Position numbers and translations under genes: made by a program. Under the pieces are notes generated by a model, which worked only from the letters and a program-made list of their open reading frames with translations, had not been told where the DNA came from and searched no databases. Below are positions 8,521 through 16,158 of a stretch of DNA of 64,000 nucleotides, one piece after another (the first letter of the stretch is position 1; each line of letters begins with the position of its first letter). The DNA is from Nostoc sp. PCC 7107 (GTDB taxonomy: Bacteria > Cyanobacteriota > Cyanobacteriia > Cyanobacteriales > Nostocaceae). The stretch spans positions 1,971,001 through 2,035,000 of the forward strand of contig NC_019676.1 in assembly GCF_000316625.1 (NCBI RefSeq), read 5' to 3'.

Positions 8521-10334
8521 GATTCGCTCGCTCCTAACCACGGTATAGTAATGGCAGAAACTTCTGGCATAGTTTCTAAGCACTGTATAACTGCTGCGGG
8601 TAAAACAATTTTGCAACACTGATTAGCTAACCAAATTCCCGTCAACAAGGCTTCTTTAGCGGTCATTTGTTCTGCCTGCTGTAACAAGTCATCCCAGCGT
8701 TGTGAGGGGTAACGGGCGATTAAGGCGGCGATTTGGTAAACTTTCCACAGCGATCGCTCCCAACCAATTTTCGCGGCACTAATACACAGCAGGAGTAAGT
8801 AATCTTGCGGTGGTAGGGTCTGGATTGTGTGATTTTCTAACTCTACTTTACACAGGCGTTCTGTTTGCCATTCCCAACCTAAAAGCTGCCAATATAGCTC
8901 AATTTTTACGGCGCGTTGGGGATGGGTGAAGGATTGTTGCCCAATTTGCCAAATCTCTCCCGGCTGATATCCGGCGGTTGTGAGGATTTCTGTAACGGTG
9001 GCGCGATCGCTGGCTGCTATCCACAAATCCAAGGTTTGAAATTGCCAGAGAGATAAATCACCATCTACCAATGCGGCGAGGGCTGGCTCGTTGATGGGAA
9101 TCGCCGTGACTTGGGCGGTGGCGAGTTGATTTAATAAATGCAGTAAAACTTGGCTATGAGAACGATTACGCAGGGCATTAGCGTAATAATATTGTTGCAA
9201 TTCTCGCAGTGTAGACTCTGGGACAAACTTAGGAGCCGTTTTGTTTAAACTCCAATAGGCAAGCGATAATACACCTAACTCAGAGGCAACCTTGACAAAA
9301 TACTGCCAATCAATCTGCACAAGCCGAGAATAGTCTTTGTCATCCTTTAACAGAGACTTGAGGCGATCTCTAACTGTCTCGTCAAAATAGATTTGGAGAC
9401 ATCCAGACAGCAATTGCATCGCCCGTTGTTGCTCATCTTTGATGTATTTTTGCCAGTTGCGAAAACTCACACCCGCAAATGCTTCGTAATCTGTGAGCGA
9501 TCGCACATTTCCTAACCCATAAATGCCAAAATCCTCAGTCATCGGTTCCATCTGCAAAATTTGGCGAAATCGTTGTTCGGAAATAGTATGGCGTTGATAC
9601 CAGTCTTGATTGTCTTCCCAGTTTAGCGGGCGTGGCTTTTCTTGGGTGTCATAGTAATAGTGCCAACAGATAACACGATGGGGATGGTAGATATCCCACC
9701 CATTTGTCCAGGCGCGGACAGAATAAGCCACCTCAGTAGCCGAAAAGTAAAGCAGTTGATCATGGGGAACTTCCTGCATCAAACGCGCATCGGCAAACAT
9801 AAATCCCCCCGCCATAAATGCGCCAGATTTAGGGGCGTGATAATTGCTTAAATCTTCCACGGCTCTTGGAGTCATCATCCCATTGTGGGCAAATCTGCCT
9901 GTGGCTGTACCTGTAGGGAAGTTAGACAAAATTACTCTGGGGGGATGATAGCCCGGAGGAAATGCCGTGAGTACAGGTTTTTGGCTGGGACACATCGCCA
10001 ACATTTCAATCAGTAGGGTATCCCAGCCAGTAGCAAAGCGCATGTGGGCATCTGTTTGCAGGGCATAGCGTTCTCCTTGCCAAAGTTTTTCAGTTTGGGA
10101 TCTTGCCCAACCCAAACCGCAAGATTCGGCTGCTGGTACTGTCGCAACCCGACAATTGGGAATATCTTTCAGCCCATCAATGAAGTGTAGTTCTTCATCA
10201 TTGCCATATTGCCAGCAAATACCAAAACTGATGCGTTCGGGACATAGTGCCTGGGCTAAGGCATCTTTGACTGTGGGGATTAATTCAAAATCGCGGTAAG
10301 CCGCAATCTGGACAAAAATGCGATCGCTGATCAT
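8517..10334 (-). CDS. GT60-type polypeptide GlcNAc-transferase fused to degenerate nucleotidyltransferase domain
   Basis: A 605-residue two-domain protein. Residues 1-300 match the GlcNAc-transferase family PF11397 (CAZy GT60), known from Dictyostelium Skp1 hydroxyproline GlcNAc-transferase and the Trypanosoma cruzi mucin Thr GlcNAc-transferase. Key motifs are FVQIAAYRD at the start, YALQTDAHMRFATGWD around residues 90-105 (the metal/nucleotide-binding D-x-H) and later GGFMFADARL and VICWHYYY. Residues 345-600 resemble the NTP_transf_5 protein encoded at 12801-13985 (LYWQLLGWEW, PQDYLLLLCISAAKIGWERSLW align with LHWRL and PEDLLLVLCVHGAKECW), but the GS-(x)-DxD catalytic signature is gone, so this half is probably a binding domain. 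The gene starts 25 bases after the oxygenase stop and overlaps the epimerase by 4 bases. Substrate assignment is inference. Confidence 0.85.
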   Translation of the reverse strand: MISDRIFVQIAAYRDFELIPTVKDALAQALCPERISFGICWQYGNDEELHFIDGLKDIPNCRVATVPAAESCGLGWARSQTEKLWQGERYALQTDAHMRFATGWDTLLIEMLAMCPSQKPVLTAFPPGYHPPRVILSNFPTGTATGRFAHNGMMTPRAVEDLSNYHAPKSGAFMAGGFMFADARLMQEVPHDQLLYFSATEVAYSVRAWTNGWDIYHPHRVICWHYYYDTQEKPRPLNWEDNQDWYQRHTISEQRFRQILQMEPMTEDFGIYGLGNVRSLTDYEAFAGVSFRNWQKYIKDEQQRAMQLLSGCLQIYFDETVRDRLKSLLKDDKDYSRLVQIDWQYFVKVASELGVLSLAYWSLNKTAPKFVPESTLRELQQYYYANALRNRSHSQVLLHLLNQLATAQVTAIPINEPALAALVDGDLSLWQFQTLDLWIAASDRATVTEILTTAGYQPGEIWQIGQQSFTHPQRAVKIELYWQLLGWEWQTERLCKVELENHTIQTLPPQDYLLLLCISAAKIGWERSLWKVYQIAALIARYPSQRWDDLLQQAEQMTAKEALLTGIWLANQCCKIVLPAAVIQCLETMPEVSAITIPWLGASES

Positions 10335-10359
10335 ATATCACCGCCAAAACAGCAACAAA

Positions 10360-11013
10360 TTACCAATTAGTAGGGTTTTTAAACACCGATTTCCGAATCC
10401 AGCCGTGAAAAGTGAAACGGCTGTCAGCAAACATTTTTGATGGACAACAAACAGGTAACACTTCATGCAGATAACGACTGGGAAACAGAATGATGCTGTT
10501 TTGCTGGGGAGTTATCTGTTGTTCTAAGAGTTGATCACTGTCATCTAAGCAAAAACGCAACTCACCACCAGAAAATGCCTGTGGTTCCCGATAAAAGTAG
10601 TAAACATAGGAAATTTCTCGGTTGAAAGTATCGTAACTACCGTTATCACTATGCAGTTTGTAATAGTTGCCATCGTTATGTGCGGTAATTTGTGTTTCAA
10701 TTAACGTCACAAAAAATGGTGGAATATCTAACTGCTGGCAAACTTGTGGCAGTAAGGACTTTACTTTATCAACTATGAGTGATTGGACTTCTGCAACCGC
10801 ATTCAAACTTTGGGAAACTCGATAGTCTGATTGATTGGTAAAAGTGGTACTGCGAACAAATTGATTTGCTTGCGCCAGAATGTAATCGAGTAATGTTTGC
10901 CATTCTTGATGATCGAGAAAATTCAGCAAATGTATATAAAGTGGAGTATTTACCACATGTTTGCCATCTGGCTGTTTATCAGTTCCCAGTTCTAAACAGA
11001 CAATATCTTGCAT
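10360..11013 (-). CDS. 2OG-Fe(II) oxygenase, prolyl-4-hydroxylase-like
   Basis: About 217 residues from the ATG at 11013 (MQDIVCLELG). A longer frame with 17 extra residues starts inside the spacer and looks non-coding. The iron triad is visible: HSD near residues 121-123, then His in YLHEVLPV near 183, and the 2-oxoglutarate-binding Arg in DSRFTFHGWIR near 199. The order and spacing fit prolyl 4-hydroxylase/PKHD-type dioxygenases, which hydroxylate Pro or other residues of proteins. It lies between the PqqD poly-Thr protein and the GT60 transferase. In Dictyostelium a prolyl hydroxylase and a GT60 enzyme act in sequence on Skp1, so a similar two-step modification is an attractive inference here. 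The substrate is unproven. Confidence 0.8.
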   Translation of the reverse strand: MQDIVCLELGTDKQPDGKHVVNTPLYIHLLNFLDHQEWQTLLDYILAQANQFVRSTTFTNQSDYRVSQSLNAVAEVQSLIVDKVKSLLPQVCQQLDIPPFFVTLIETQITAHNDGNYYKLHSDNGSYDTFNREISYVYYFYREPQAFSGGELRFCLDDSDQLLEQQITPQQNSIILFPSRYLHEVLPVCCPSKMFADSRFTFHGWIRKSVFKNPTNW

Positions 11014-11069
11014 AGTGCTGCTAACAGTAAAAATCTGGAAAAAGCGGTAACAGAAGTGTGTCAATCACA

Positions 11070-11597
11070 CTAAGTGATTGGCTCTGTGGTAGTTGGCGCG
11101 GCTGTAGTTGTAGTGGTGGTGGTTGTAGTAGTTGTTGTAGTGGTGGTGGTTGTAGTTGTCGTTGTTGTCGTGGCACTAGAGCCAGTAGGAGCTGCCATTG
11201 CTGGGGTAGGAACAATAATCGATTTAATGGCTGGGAACAAAGAGCCAATGGCAAAGCCACCTACTAAACTGACTTTTTTAAGTACTTGGCGGCGGGAAGT
11301 TTGGGGACTATTCAGGGGTTCGATAACGGCTGCATCTAACAAATGAAACTGTTCTAACTCGGCTAATGTCAATTGAACTAAACCATGCCAATCAACTGTT
11401 TGATTTGGTGGAAACTCAAATTCTGCTTGTAGCAAACGTGCAATGGTTTCGACGGTATTTTGACCATTACACAGATACCAGACACGTACTGCGATCGCAC
11501 TCAGGCAATGGGCAGTATCTCGCGTTTCATCATAAACAATTAACTCTTCTCCGACTTCTTGAATCAATAAATTTTCCGTGCGAGCAACTGGAATCAT
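11070..11597 (-). CDS. PqqD-domain protein with internal Tat-type signal and poly-threonine tail
   Basis: A 175-residue protein with an unusual plan. Residues 1-90 form a PqqD/RRE-like domain (LIQEVGEELIVYDETRDTAH, then AVRVWYLCNGQNTVETIARLL), the module that binds leader peptides in RiPP pathways. Residues 100-136 look like a twin-arginine export signal: TSRRQVLKKVS, a hydrophobic stretch VGGFAIGSLFPAI, and a signal-peptidase-like AMA-AP. Residues 143-165 are 23 consecutive threonines, followed by AAPTTTEPIT and the stop. A strong AAGGAG precedes the ATG by 9 bases. The HprK-like gene is 30 bases upstream and the oxygenase about 56 bases downstream. My inference is a precursor whose Thr/Pro tail is modified and exported while the PqqD part recruits the enzymes. 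An enzyme-accessory role for the PqqD part alone is possible. Confidence 0.85.
   Translation of the reverse strand: MIPVARTENLLIQEVGEELIVYDETRDTAHCLSAIAVRVWYLCNGQNTVETIARLLQAEFEFPPNQTVDWHGLVQLTLAELEQFHLLDAAVIEPLNSPQTSRRQVLKKVSLVGGFAIGSLFPAIKSIIVPTPAMAAPTGSSATTTTTTTTTTTTTTTTTTTTTTTAAPTTTEPIT
11103..11171 (-). repeat. Poly-Thr codon tract
   Basis: Twenty-three consecutive ACN codons. All four Thr codons occur, and a block reading ACT ACA ACC ACC ACC appears twice in the same order. The mixture argues for selection on the amino acid rather than simple triplet slippage, with one likely internal duplication. Confidence 0.9.
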
Positions 11598-11627
11598 CGA
11601 TTTATTCTCCTTGTATTTGGTTTGGGC

Positions 11628-12482
11628 TTAAGAAAGCAATGTCAATACTTGATCAACTAATTGTGCTGCTTCACCCCGTTGTCCAGCGAAACATGAACTA
11701 CCGACAGTTGCAGCAGTCAAAATAGATAATGTTAGCTCCGGGTATAACCGAGCAGTTAAAGTGTTATCCAACAGCCCCAGAATGGCTTGTCCAGTAGATA
11801 TTGCTGCTGGTTGCCATTTTGCTTGCAGATGATATTGTGTTTGTAAAATTACATTGATTTTCACAGGACAACTACCCACTGCGACACCTAGATTTGTGGC
11901 AGTCAATCGCTGTCTTTTTTCAGAAGAAGTACGTACAGATAAGGCTCTAGGATAGGGATGAACTAATCCCTGGCGATCTAAAACGGCGTATTCATCCGAG
12001 TAATAAGTTGCGCCAGCTTGCAAAAAGGCCATGACTAAGGTAGTTTTCCCACTGAAACTACGCCCAGGAATGACGATCGCATAATCGCCCCAAGCAATTA
12101 CGCCAGCATGAATAAATAACCAATCCTGAGTTGCCATCCCAATCGATAAACACAGGTCATTTTCCAGTAGCGTGAAGACTTCATCCAAATCGGGAGAACA
12201 AAGCAGTTCGGCTTGGCCTTCATATAGCCGATAGACAGACTCATGATCTTTGTCGGTGCTAACCCACAACGAATAGAGTTTCTGAACAGTTAATCCAGAT
12301 AATGGAAAGCGGATGGGTGGCAAATACGCTTGCAGCGGTTCTAGCAAAGTAGACTTGTTCAGTCTGATGCCAATTCCTATGCCATAACTGCTGAAAAAAA
12401 TGCGATCGCTCCATTCCAAATTTTCTAAGCAGAATGCTTGTTTGTTGGCATCCTGATCAACTGGTGAAGTTGTCAAAATCAT
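11628..12482 (-). CDS. HprK-like kinase/phosphorylase family protein
   Basis: A 284-residue protein related to the C-terminal kinase domain of HPr kinase/phosphorylase. A Walker A motif IPGRSFSGKTTLV lies near residues 137-149, preceded by HAGVIAWGDYAIV and followed by ATYYSDEYAVLD, whose acidic SDE matches the HprK catalytic region. The N-terminal 100 residues are not recognised. HprK-like proteins recur next to PqqD-domain proteins and nucleotidyltransferases in RiPP loci; in some lasso-peptide clusters they phosphorylate the peptide. Here Ser/Thr phosphorylation of the poly-Thr protein is a possible job, by inference. It lies 30 bases upstream of the PqqD gene and 318 bases downstream of the nucleotidyltransferase gene, so it may head the main operon. 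Confidence 0.82.
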   Translation of the reverse strand: MILTTSPVDQDANKQAFCLENLEWSDRIFFSSYGIGIGIRLNKSTLLEPLQAYLPPIRFPLSGLTVQKLYSLWVSTDKDHESVYRLYEGQAELLCSPDLDEVFTLLENDLCLSIGMATQDWLFIHAGVIAWGDYAIVIPGRSFSGKTTLVMAFLQAGATYYSDEYAVLDRQGLVHPYPRALSVRTSSEKRQRLTATNLGVAVGSCPVKINVILQTQYHLQAKWQPAAISTGQAILGLLDNTLTARLYPELTLSILTAATVGSSCFAGQRGEAAQLVDQVLTLLS

Positions 12483-12800
12483 CCTAATGCAGTAGTGTCA
12501 AACCCTGAAAATAAATATTAAAACAGTTAAATTAGCTCAAACAAATTCACCACTATGAATTCAGATAGGGAGTAGAGGCTAGTATTCTTACTCAGCACTT
12601 CCAGTCAATCATGGTAAACATTTGCCATCAAGCATGAAAAAAGATTTACACCCTTTACCCCCTATCGATAACACCTTTTCTTAAGCTCTGAGCCGTGACT
12701 TTGCTAGATCAAATCAATCTATTACACTCGCAGGTGATTCTAATCTGACTTCTTCACCAAAGCAGATGACTGGCAACAAATTGTTACTGAATCAGGTCAA
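12483..12800. other. Gap inside the PqqD cluster, probable promoter region
   Basis: 318 bases between the nucleotidyltransferase stop and the HprK-like start. I see no precursor-peptide-like frame on either strand. A plus-strand stretch of 25 codons near 12745-12822 looks faintly protein-like (KADDWQQIVTESGQSF) but has no start codon. A promoter for the five downstream genes is likely here. Confidence 0.45.
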
Positions 12801-13985
12801 TCATTTTCTGATCGCTTTACTTAATTGTTCGACGCACAAGCGGATTGGCCTGATGAGGTAATACAAGAAAGATAGTGAATTTGGCAGGTTGAACAACCGC
12901 CGATCGCGTACATTGGGAATTAAAAACCGCCAAACAAAATACTGCACCCAATCCCAACTGTGATCGCGGACTCGCAAACGAAACATTGTTGTTTGCCAAG
13001 TTGTGGATAAGGGCAGAGGATGTGAGAATAAGCGATTGATCACTTGTTGAAACAACTCAGGTAAGCAAGTGTCTTGGATAATTGCGGTTTGTAAAGATTG
13101 GGGAATTGGGGCTTGTAACAAATCTTGAGCCAGTTTCAGCCCTAAAAGTAGCATTCGATGACAGTGTAATATGTGCGATCGCTCCTCCACAGCCTGCCAA
13201 TCGAGATGTTTGTAAGTTCGCAACAATTCAGCAATATCACAAATCCACTTTAATTGTGACCAGCATTCTTTAGCACCGTGAACACACAATACTAACAGCA
13301 AGTCTTCGGGAGATAAGGTAACAACATCAGTGTCTAACAAATTCACTGACTGACGACGTTCCCACAACTGTTCAAAAGGTATTTCTAAAGCAAAAAATCT
13401 TGGTGTTAATCGCCAGTGTAAATCTATGGCTACATCTTTATTTGGCAGCAAAAAATCTCGTTCACTATCTGACCAAATATTCATTTTTTCTTGACTATTA
13501 TCCACCGCCAGGGTTTCATAACCATGCTGAATTAGTAAAGCTTTTGCAGCTAGTAAATAATCTGGATGGATTAAAATATCCAAGTCACTGAAATAGCGGA
13601 GTGCATAACTACCATAGAGTGCCACTGCTAAAGTCGGGCCTTTGTATGGTAAAACCGGAATTTGATGTGTGTGGAAATCTTGCAATAGTCTGATTAATTC
13701 ATGACTGCAAATCATCCCCTTGAGTATATAACCTTGATAGTTTTGCTGGAGTTGATTCAACAAACTCTTGGGTAAATTCACCGCATCAACAGTTTGTAAA
13801 CTTTCCCATAGCAAACCATCAATTCCATTACGACTCGATAAATCTTGCAATAAAGTCCAATTAATCTGTGTCTTACAAAGCTCCTGAATTGCTATGTTTA
13901 AAGCTGGCGATCGCTTAGTATGAGCGCAATTCAAAATTAACTGCACTTCTGGTAAGTTAATGGAAATAATTGATTGTCTATTCAC
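12801..13985 (-). CDS. Nucleotidyltransferase family protein (NTP_transf_5)
   Basis: A 394-residue member of the uncharacterised nucleotidyltransferase family PF14907. The catalytic signature is present: YKGPTLAVALYGSYALRYFSD followed by LDILIHP, giving the GS and D-x-D residues of the polymerase-beta fold. A conserved second block IDLHWRL and PEDLLLVLCVHGAKECWSQLKW follows. Family members cluster with PqqD and HprK-like genes and in some lasso-peptide loci add nucleotides or phosphates to the product. The frame starts with GTG at 13985. It is the most upstream gene of the cluster on this strand, separated by 318 bases from the next. A degenerate paralogue is fused to the GT60 enzyme. Confidence 0.85.
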   Translation of the reverse strand: MNRQSIISINLPEVQLILNCAHTKRSPALNIAIQELCKTQINWTLLQDLSSRNGIDGLLWESLQTVDAVNLPKSLLNQLQQNYQGYILKGMICSHELIRLLQDFHTHQIPVLPYKGPTLAVALYGSYALRYFSDLDILIHPDYLLAAKALLIQHGYETLAVDNSQEKMNIWSDSERDFLLPNKDVAIDLHWRLTPRFFALEIPFEQLWERRQSVNLLDTDVVTLSPEDLLLVLCVHGAKECWSQLKWICDIAELLRTYKHLDWQAVEERSHILHCHRMLLLGLKLAQDLLQAPIPQSLQTAIIQDTCLPELFQQVINRLFSHPLPLSTTWQTTMFRLRVRDHSWDWVQYFVWRFLIPNVRDRRLFNLPNSLSFLYYLIRPIRLCVEQLSKAIRK

Positions 13986-14075
13986 TTGTGTCTTTCACAA
14001 TAAAAAAATTGCTACAAGAAGCGTAAAGCGAAATTTTAGCAATCCGGCACGGTGCTGAAATGAATAAAATTATAG

Positions 14076-14288
14076 TTATGGCAGTCCTCAATCAATCCTC
14101 GACAACAAGAGGTGGTTAATCTTGTGATTCGATTGCTAACTAAGCGATTTGGAGAACTATCTGAAGAACTGCGATCGCACATTTCCAGTTTACCTCTGCC
14201 TGTTCTCGAAGATTTAAGTGAGGCATTGCTGGATTTCACCAGTTTAGCTGATTTACAAGTTTGGTTAGCCGCAATTGATCACCAATAA
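14076..14288 (+). pseudogene. DUF4351 C-terminal remnant of an Rpn-type nuclease/transposase protein
   Basis: The plus strand encodes VIRLLTKRFGELSEELRSHI and SLPLPVLEDLSEALLDFTSL then ADLQVWLAAIDHQ and a stop. This is the DUF4351 module found at the end of Rpn/PD-(D/E)XK recombination-promoting nuclease-like proteins in cyanobacteria. Only this domain remains: a TAG at 14073 closes the frame upstream and nothing of the nuclease domain is visible. A GTG at 14112 could start a 58-codon product, but decay after deletion is more likely. Confidence 0.65.
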
Positions 14289-14303
14289 CAAATGACTACT
14301 TAT

Positions 14304-16070
14304 TTACTTTGGTCTTTCGCTGTTGCGGTTGAAATTTTTATCTGGGAATGACACACTACCGATACCTTGCAAAATCCCACGACCGATTAAACCTAAACCA
14401 CGACCGATAATTTGGGTGAGAACAAAGACAATACCACTACCTAAAAAAGATAATAGGGATTGTAGACGAGGAGCGATCGCATCCCAAAATTCTAGCCCTA
14501 GTGTCACAAATAAAGGAACGCCCGAAAGTTTGGCTAATTCTGTGTTTCGCGGAGCATATATCGAAGTTTTCGCAATCCCGCGCGGTGCTAACACAAACAA
14601 CTCATAACGACTTTCAAAAATTGCTTTAGCTTCATTAACATAATAATTTAAACGATATTTCCATGACAATTCATTTCTAAATCGTTCAATCTCTCGCGTA
14701 GAAATTAACTTCCGATTATAGAAATTTTTCTTAATTGTTTCTACATCTGCTAAATAATTCAACAGTGGCTGCAATACCCCATTTCCTATCTGAATCAACA
14801 AATTTTCTAAAATGATTAATGCCTGAGATTTCGCATCATTACTATTAGCTAAATAAGCATGATTGTCAATATATAAATCTGTTTGAAATAGTAGATAAGA
14901 AAATAACTCTAATACAAAAGGAATTTTATTTAATATCTCTGTTTGAATAACTCTGGGATTTTGCAACAATACATTGACAACTGAGATATTTTGTTTTCCG
15001 ACCTGCACTTGGGAAAACTTGCCGAAAAAATCTGTTACTGTGGCTTGCCAAACATCAAATAATATAGTATTCTTGTATCCTTCTAACTGCTCAATTGTAA
15101 TTTGAGCCACACGTAAACTATCTAACTGCGTAGCTAATTTTTGTAATATTAAATAAAGTAAATCGCGTTTTTTGGATTCATATAAAATATCAATTTCTAA
15201 AGGAACATCTGCAACGTTTTCTAAAGGCGATTTTAGCTTATTGATACAAGTTGAAAATAACTCAAATTGCAAGTTAATTGGGTTAATTTCTGGCAACAAA
15301 GTTAGCGGTTGTTCCACATCTGTTGTGACAATAGCACTACTAGATAAAGGAATAAATGGCAATTCTTCAGCAGAGGAAGTTAATTGTTGCCTTTGTTGGG
15401 ATGAACTTAAAAATTTATTGAGTAACCAACGCGCTGCTAAAAGTTCTCGCCGTTGTCCAGCCAGCAAAGCCTGTTCTAGTATTGGTAAACCTGGGGTTTG
15501 TAATTGTAATGTAACTTTTGCGAAGGAATCATTAATATAATTAATTCCCGATAAACACTGATTATGCCATAGCTGCAATAAAGGCATCTGAGGCGGTGGA
15601 GAAATATTAACTTGAGAAGGATTGGTATTTAATGCCCAATAGGAATCACCTGTTGCTACTTCTGCTATGACAGCAATGATTTGAGATATGGGAGTACCTT
15701 TAGGGAGATAGCCATTGATCCCAGCTACCTTGGCCGCCGTAAGTATTTCTGGGTTTTGGGCAGAACTCAGCAGTAAAATTGGCAAGGTGGGATATGTAGT
15801 TTTGAGCAGACGACAGAATTGTAAACTTTGTAACTGACTATCAAGAGAACGACCGTTTCCCAATTCTAAAACAACTAGATTTACTTGGTTGGGGTCTTGA
15901 TGAGCAAATTCTGCTAGTCTTTGCAAAGCAGCAATATCGCTTTCTACTTCTGCTACAACTTGCCAGTTAGGCATTTCTTCCAAAGCTACCCGCAGTCCCA
16001 AGCAAAAAATAGGATCTTGGTCAATTAGTAATATTTTGAGAGGGCGATCGCTCATCATGTACTGAGACAC
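14304..16070 (-). CDS. DUF3685 (Ycf55-like) protein with pseudo-receiver domain
   Basis: A 588-residue protein. Residues 8-140 form a response-regulator receiver-like domain: ILLIDQDPIF supplies the acidic pair, ILLLSSA the Ser/Thr switch and GYLPKG the conserved Lys, but the usual phospho-acceptor Asp is Glu in NLVVLELGNG. The rest matches DUF3685, the family of the red-algal plastid gene ycf55, function unknown. Two hydrophobic C-terminal segments (FVLTQIIGRGLGLIGRGILQ region) may touch membranes. The GTG at 16070 is preferred because AGGAGG lies about 10 bases upstream; an ATG at codon 5 or 6 is the alternative. It is divergent from the NACHT gene with only 88 bases between them. Confidence 0.82.
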   Translation of the reverse strand: MSQYMMSDRPLKILLIDQDPIFCLGLRVALEEMPNWQVVAEVESDIAALQRLAEFAHQDPNQVNLVVLELGNGRSLDSQLQSLQFCRLLKTTYPTLPILLLSSAQNPEILTAAKVAGINGYLPKGTPISQIIAVIAEVATGDSYWALNTNPSQVNISPPPQMPLLQLWHNQCLSGINYINDSFAKVTLQLQTPGLPILEQALLAGQRRELLAARWLLNKFLSSSQQRQQLTSSAEELPFIPLSSSAIVTTDVEQPLTLLPEINPINLQFELFSTCINKLKSPLENVADVPLEIDILYESKKRDLLYLILQKLATQLDSLRVAQITIEQLEGYKNTILFDVWQATVTDFFGKFSQVQVGKQNISVVNVLLQNPRVIQTEILNKIPFVLELFSYLLFQTDLYIDNHAYLANSNDAKSQALIILENLLIQIGNGVLQPLLNYLADVETIKKNFYNRKLISTREIERFRNELSWKYRLNYYVNEAKAIFESRYELFVLAPRGIAKTSIYAPRNTELAKLSGVPLFVTLGLEFWDAIAPRLQSLLSFLGSGIVFVLTQIIGRGLGLIGRGILQGIGSVSFPDKNFNRNSERPK

Positions 16071-16158
16071 TAAGGATATTCCTCCTCATTGTCACCTGTT
16101 TTCGTCCACCAATAAATGAATCATAATTACATAGGCGGAGTCTTAATTGTGTAATTAA
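16071..16158. promoter_or_regulatory. Divergent promoter region, DUF3685 / NACHT genes
   Basis: 88 bases must hold both promoters and both ribosome-binding sites. AGGAGG for the minus-strand gene is at about 16081-16087. An AATGAATCATAATTAC element near 16115 is AT-rich; I cannot assign boxes. Confidence 0.5.

Noticed and set aside
8521-8619. N-terminal extension of the epimerase frame
   Set aside because: Lies inside the glycosyltransferase gene; the ATGA overlap and the Rossmann motif fix the start at 8520.
11058-11346. Plus-strand frames reading poly-Val or Cys/Gly-rich proteins
   Set aside because: They are the antisense of the poly-Thr tract; no ribosome-binding site and the minus-strand gene has a clear one.
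12483-12800. Search for a separate RiPP precursor peptide in the PqqD cluster gap
   Set aside because: No frame with start, ribosome-binding site and peptide-like end; the PqqD protein tail is the better candidate substrate.
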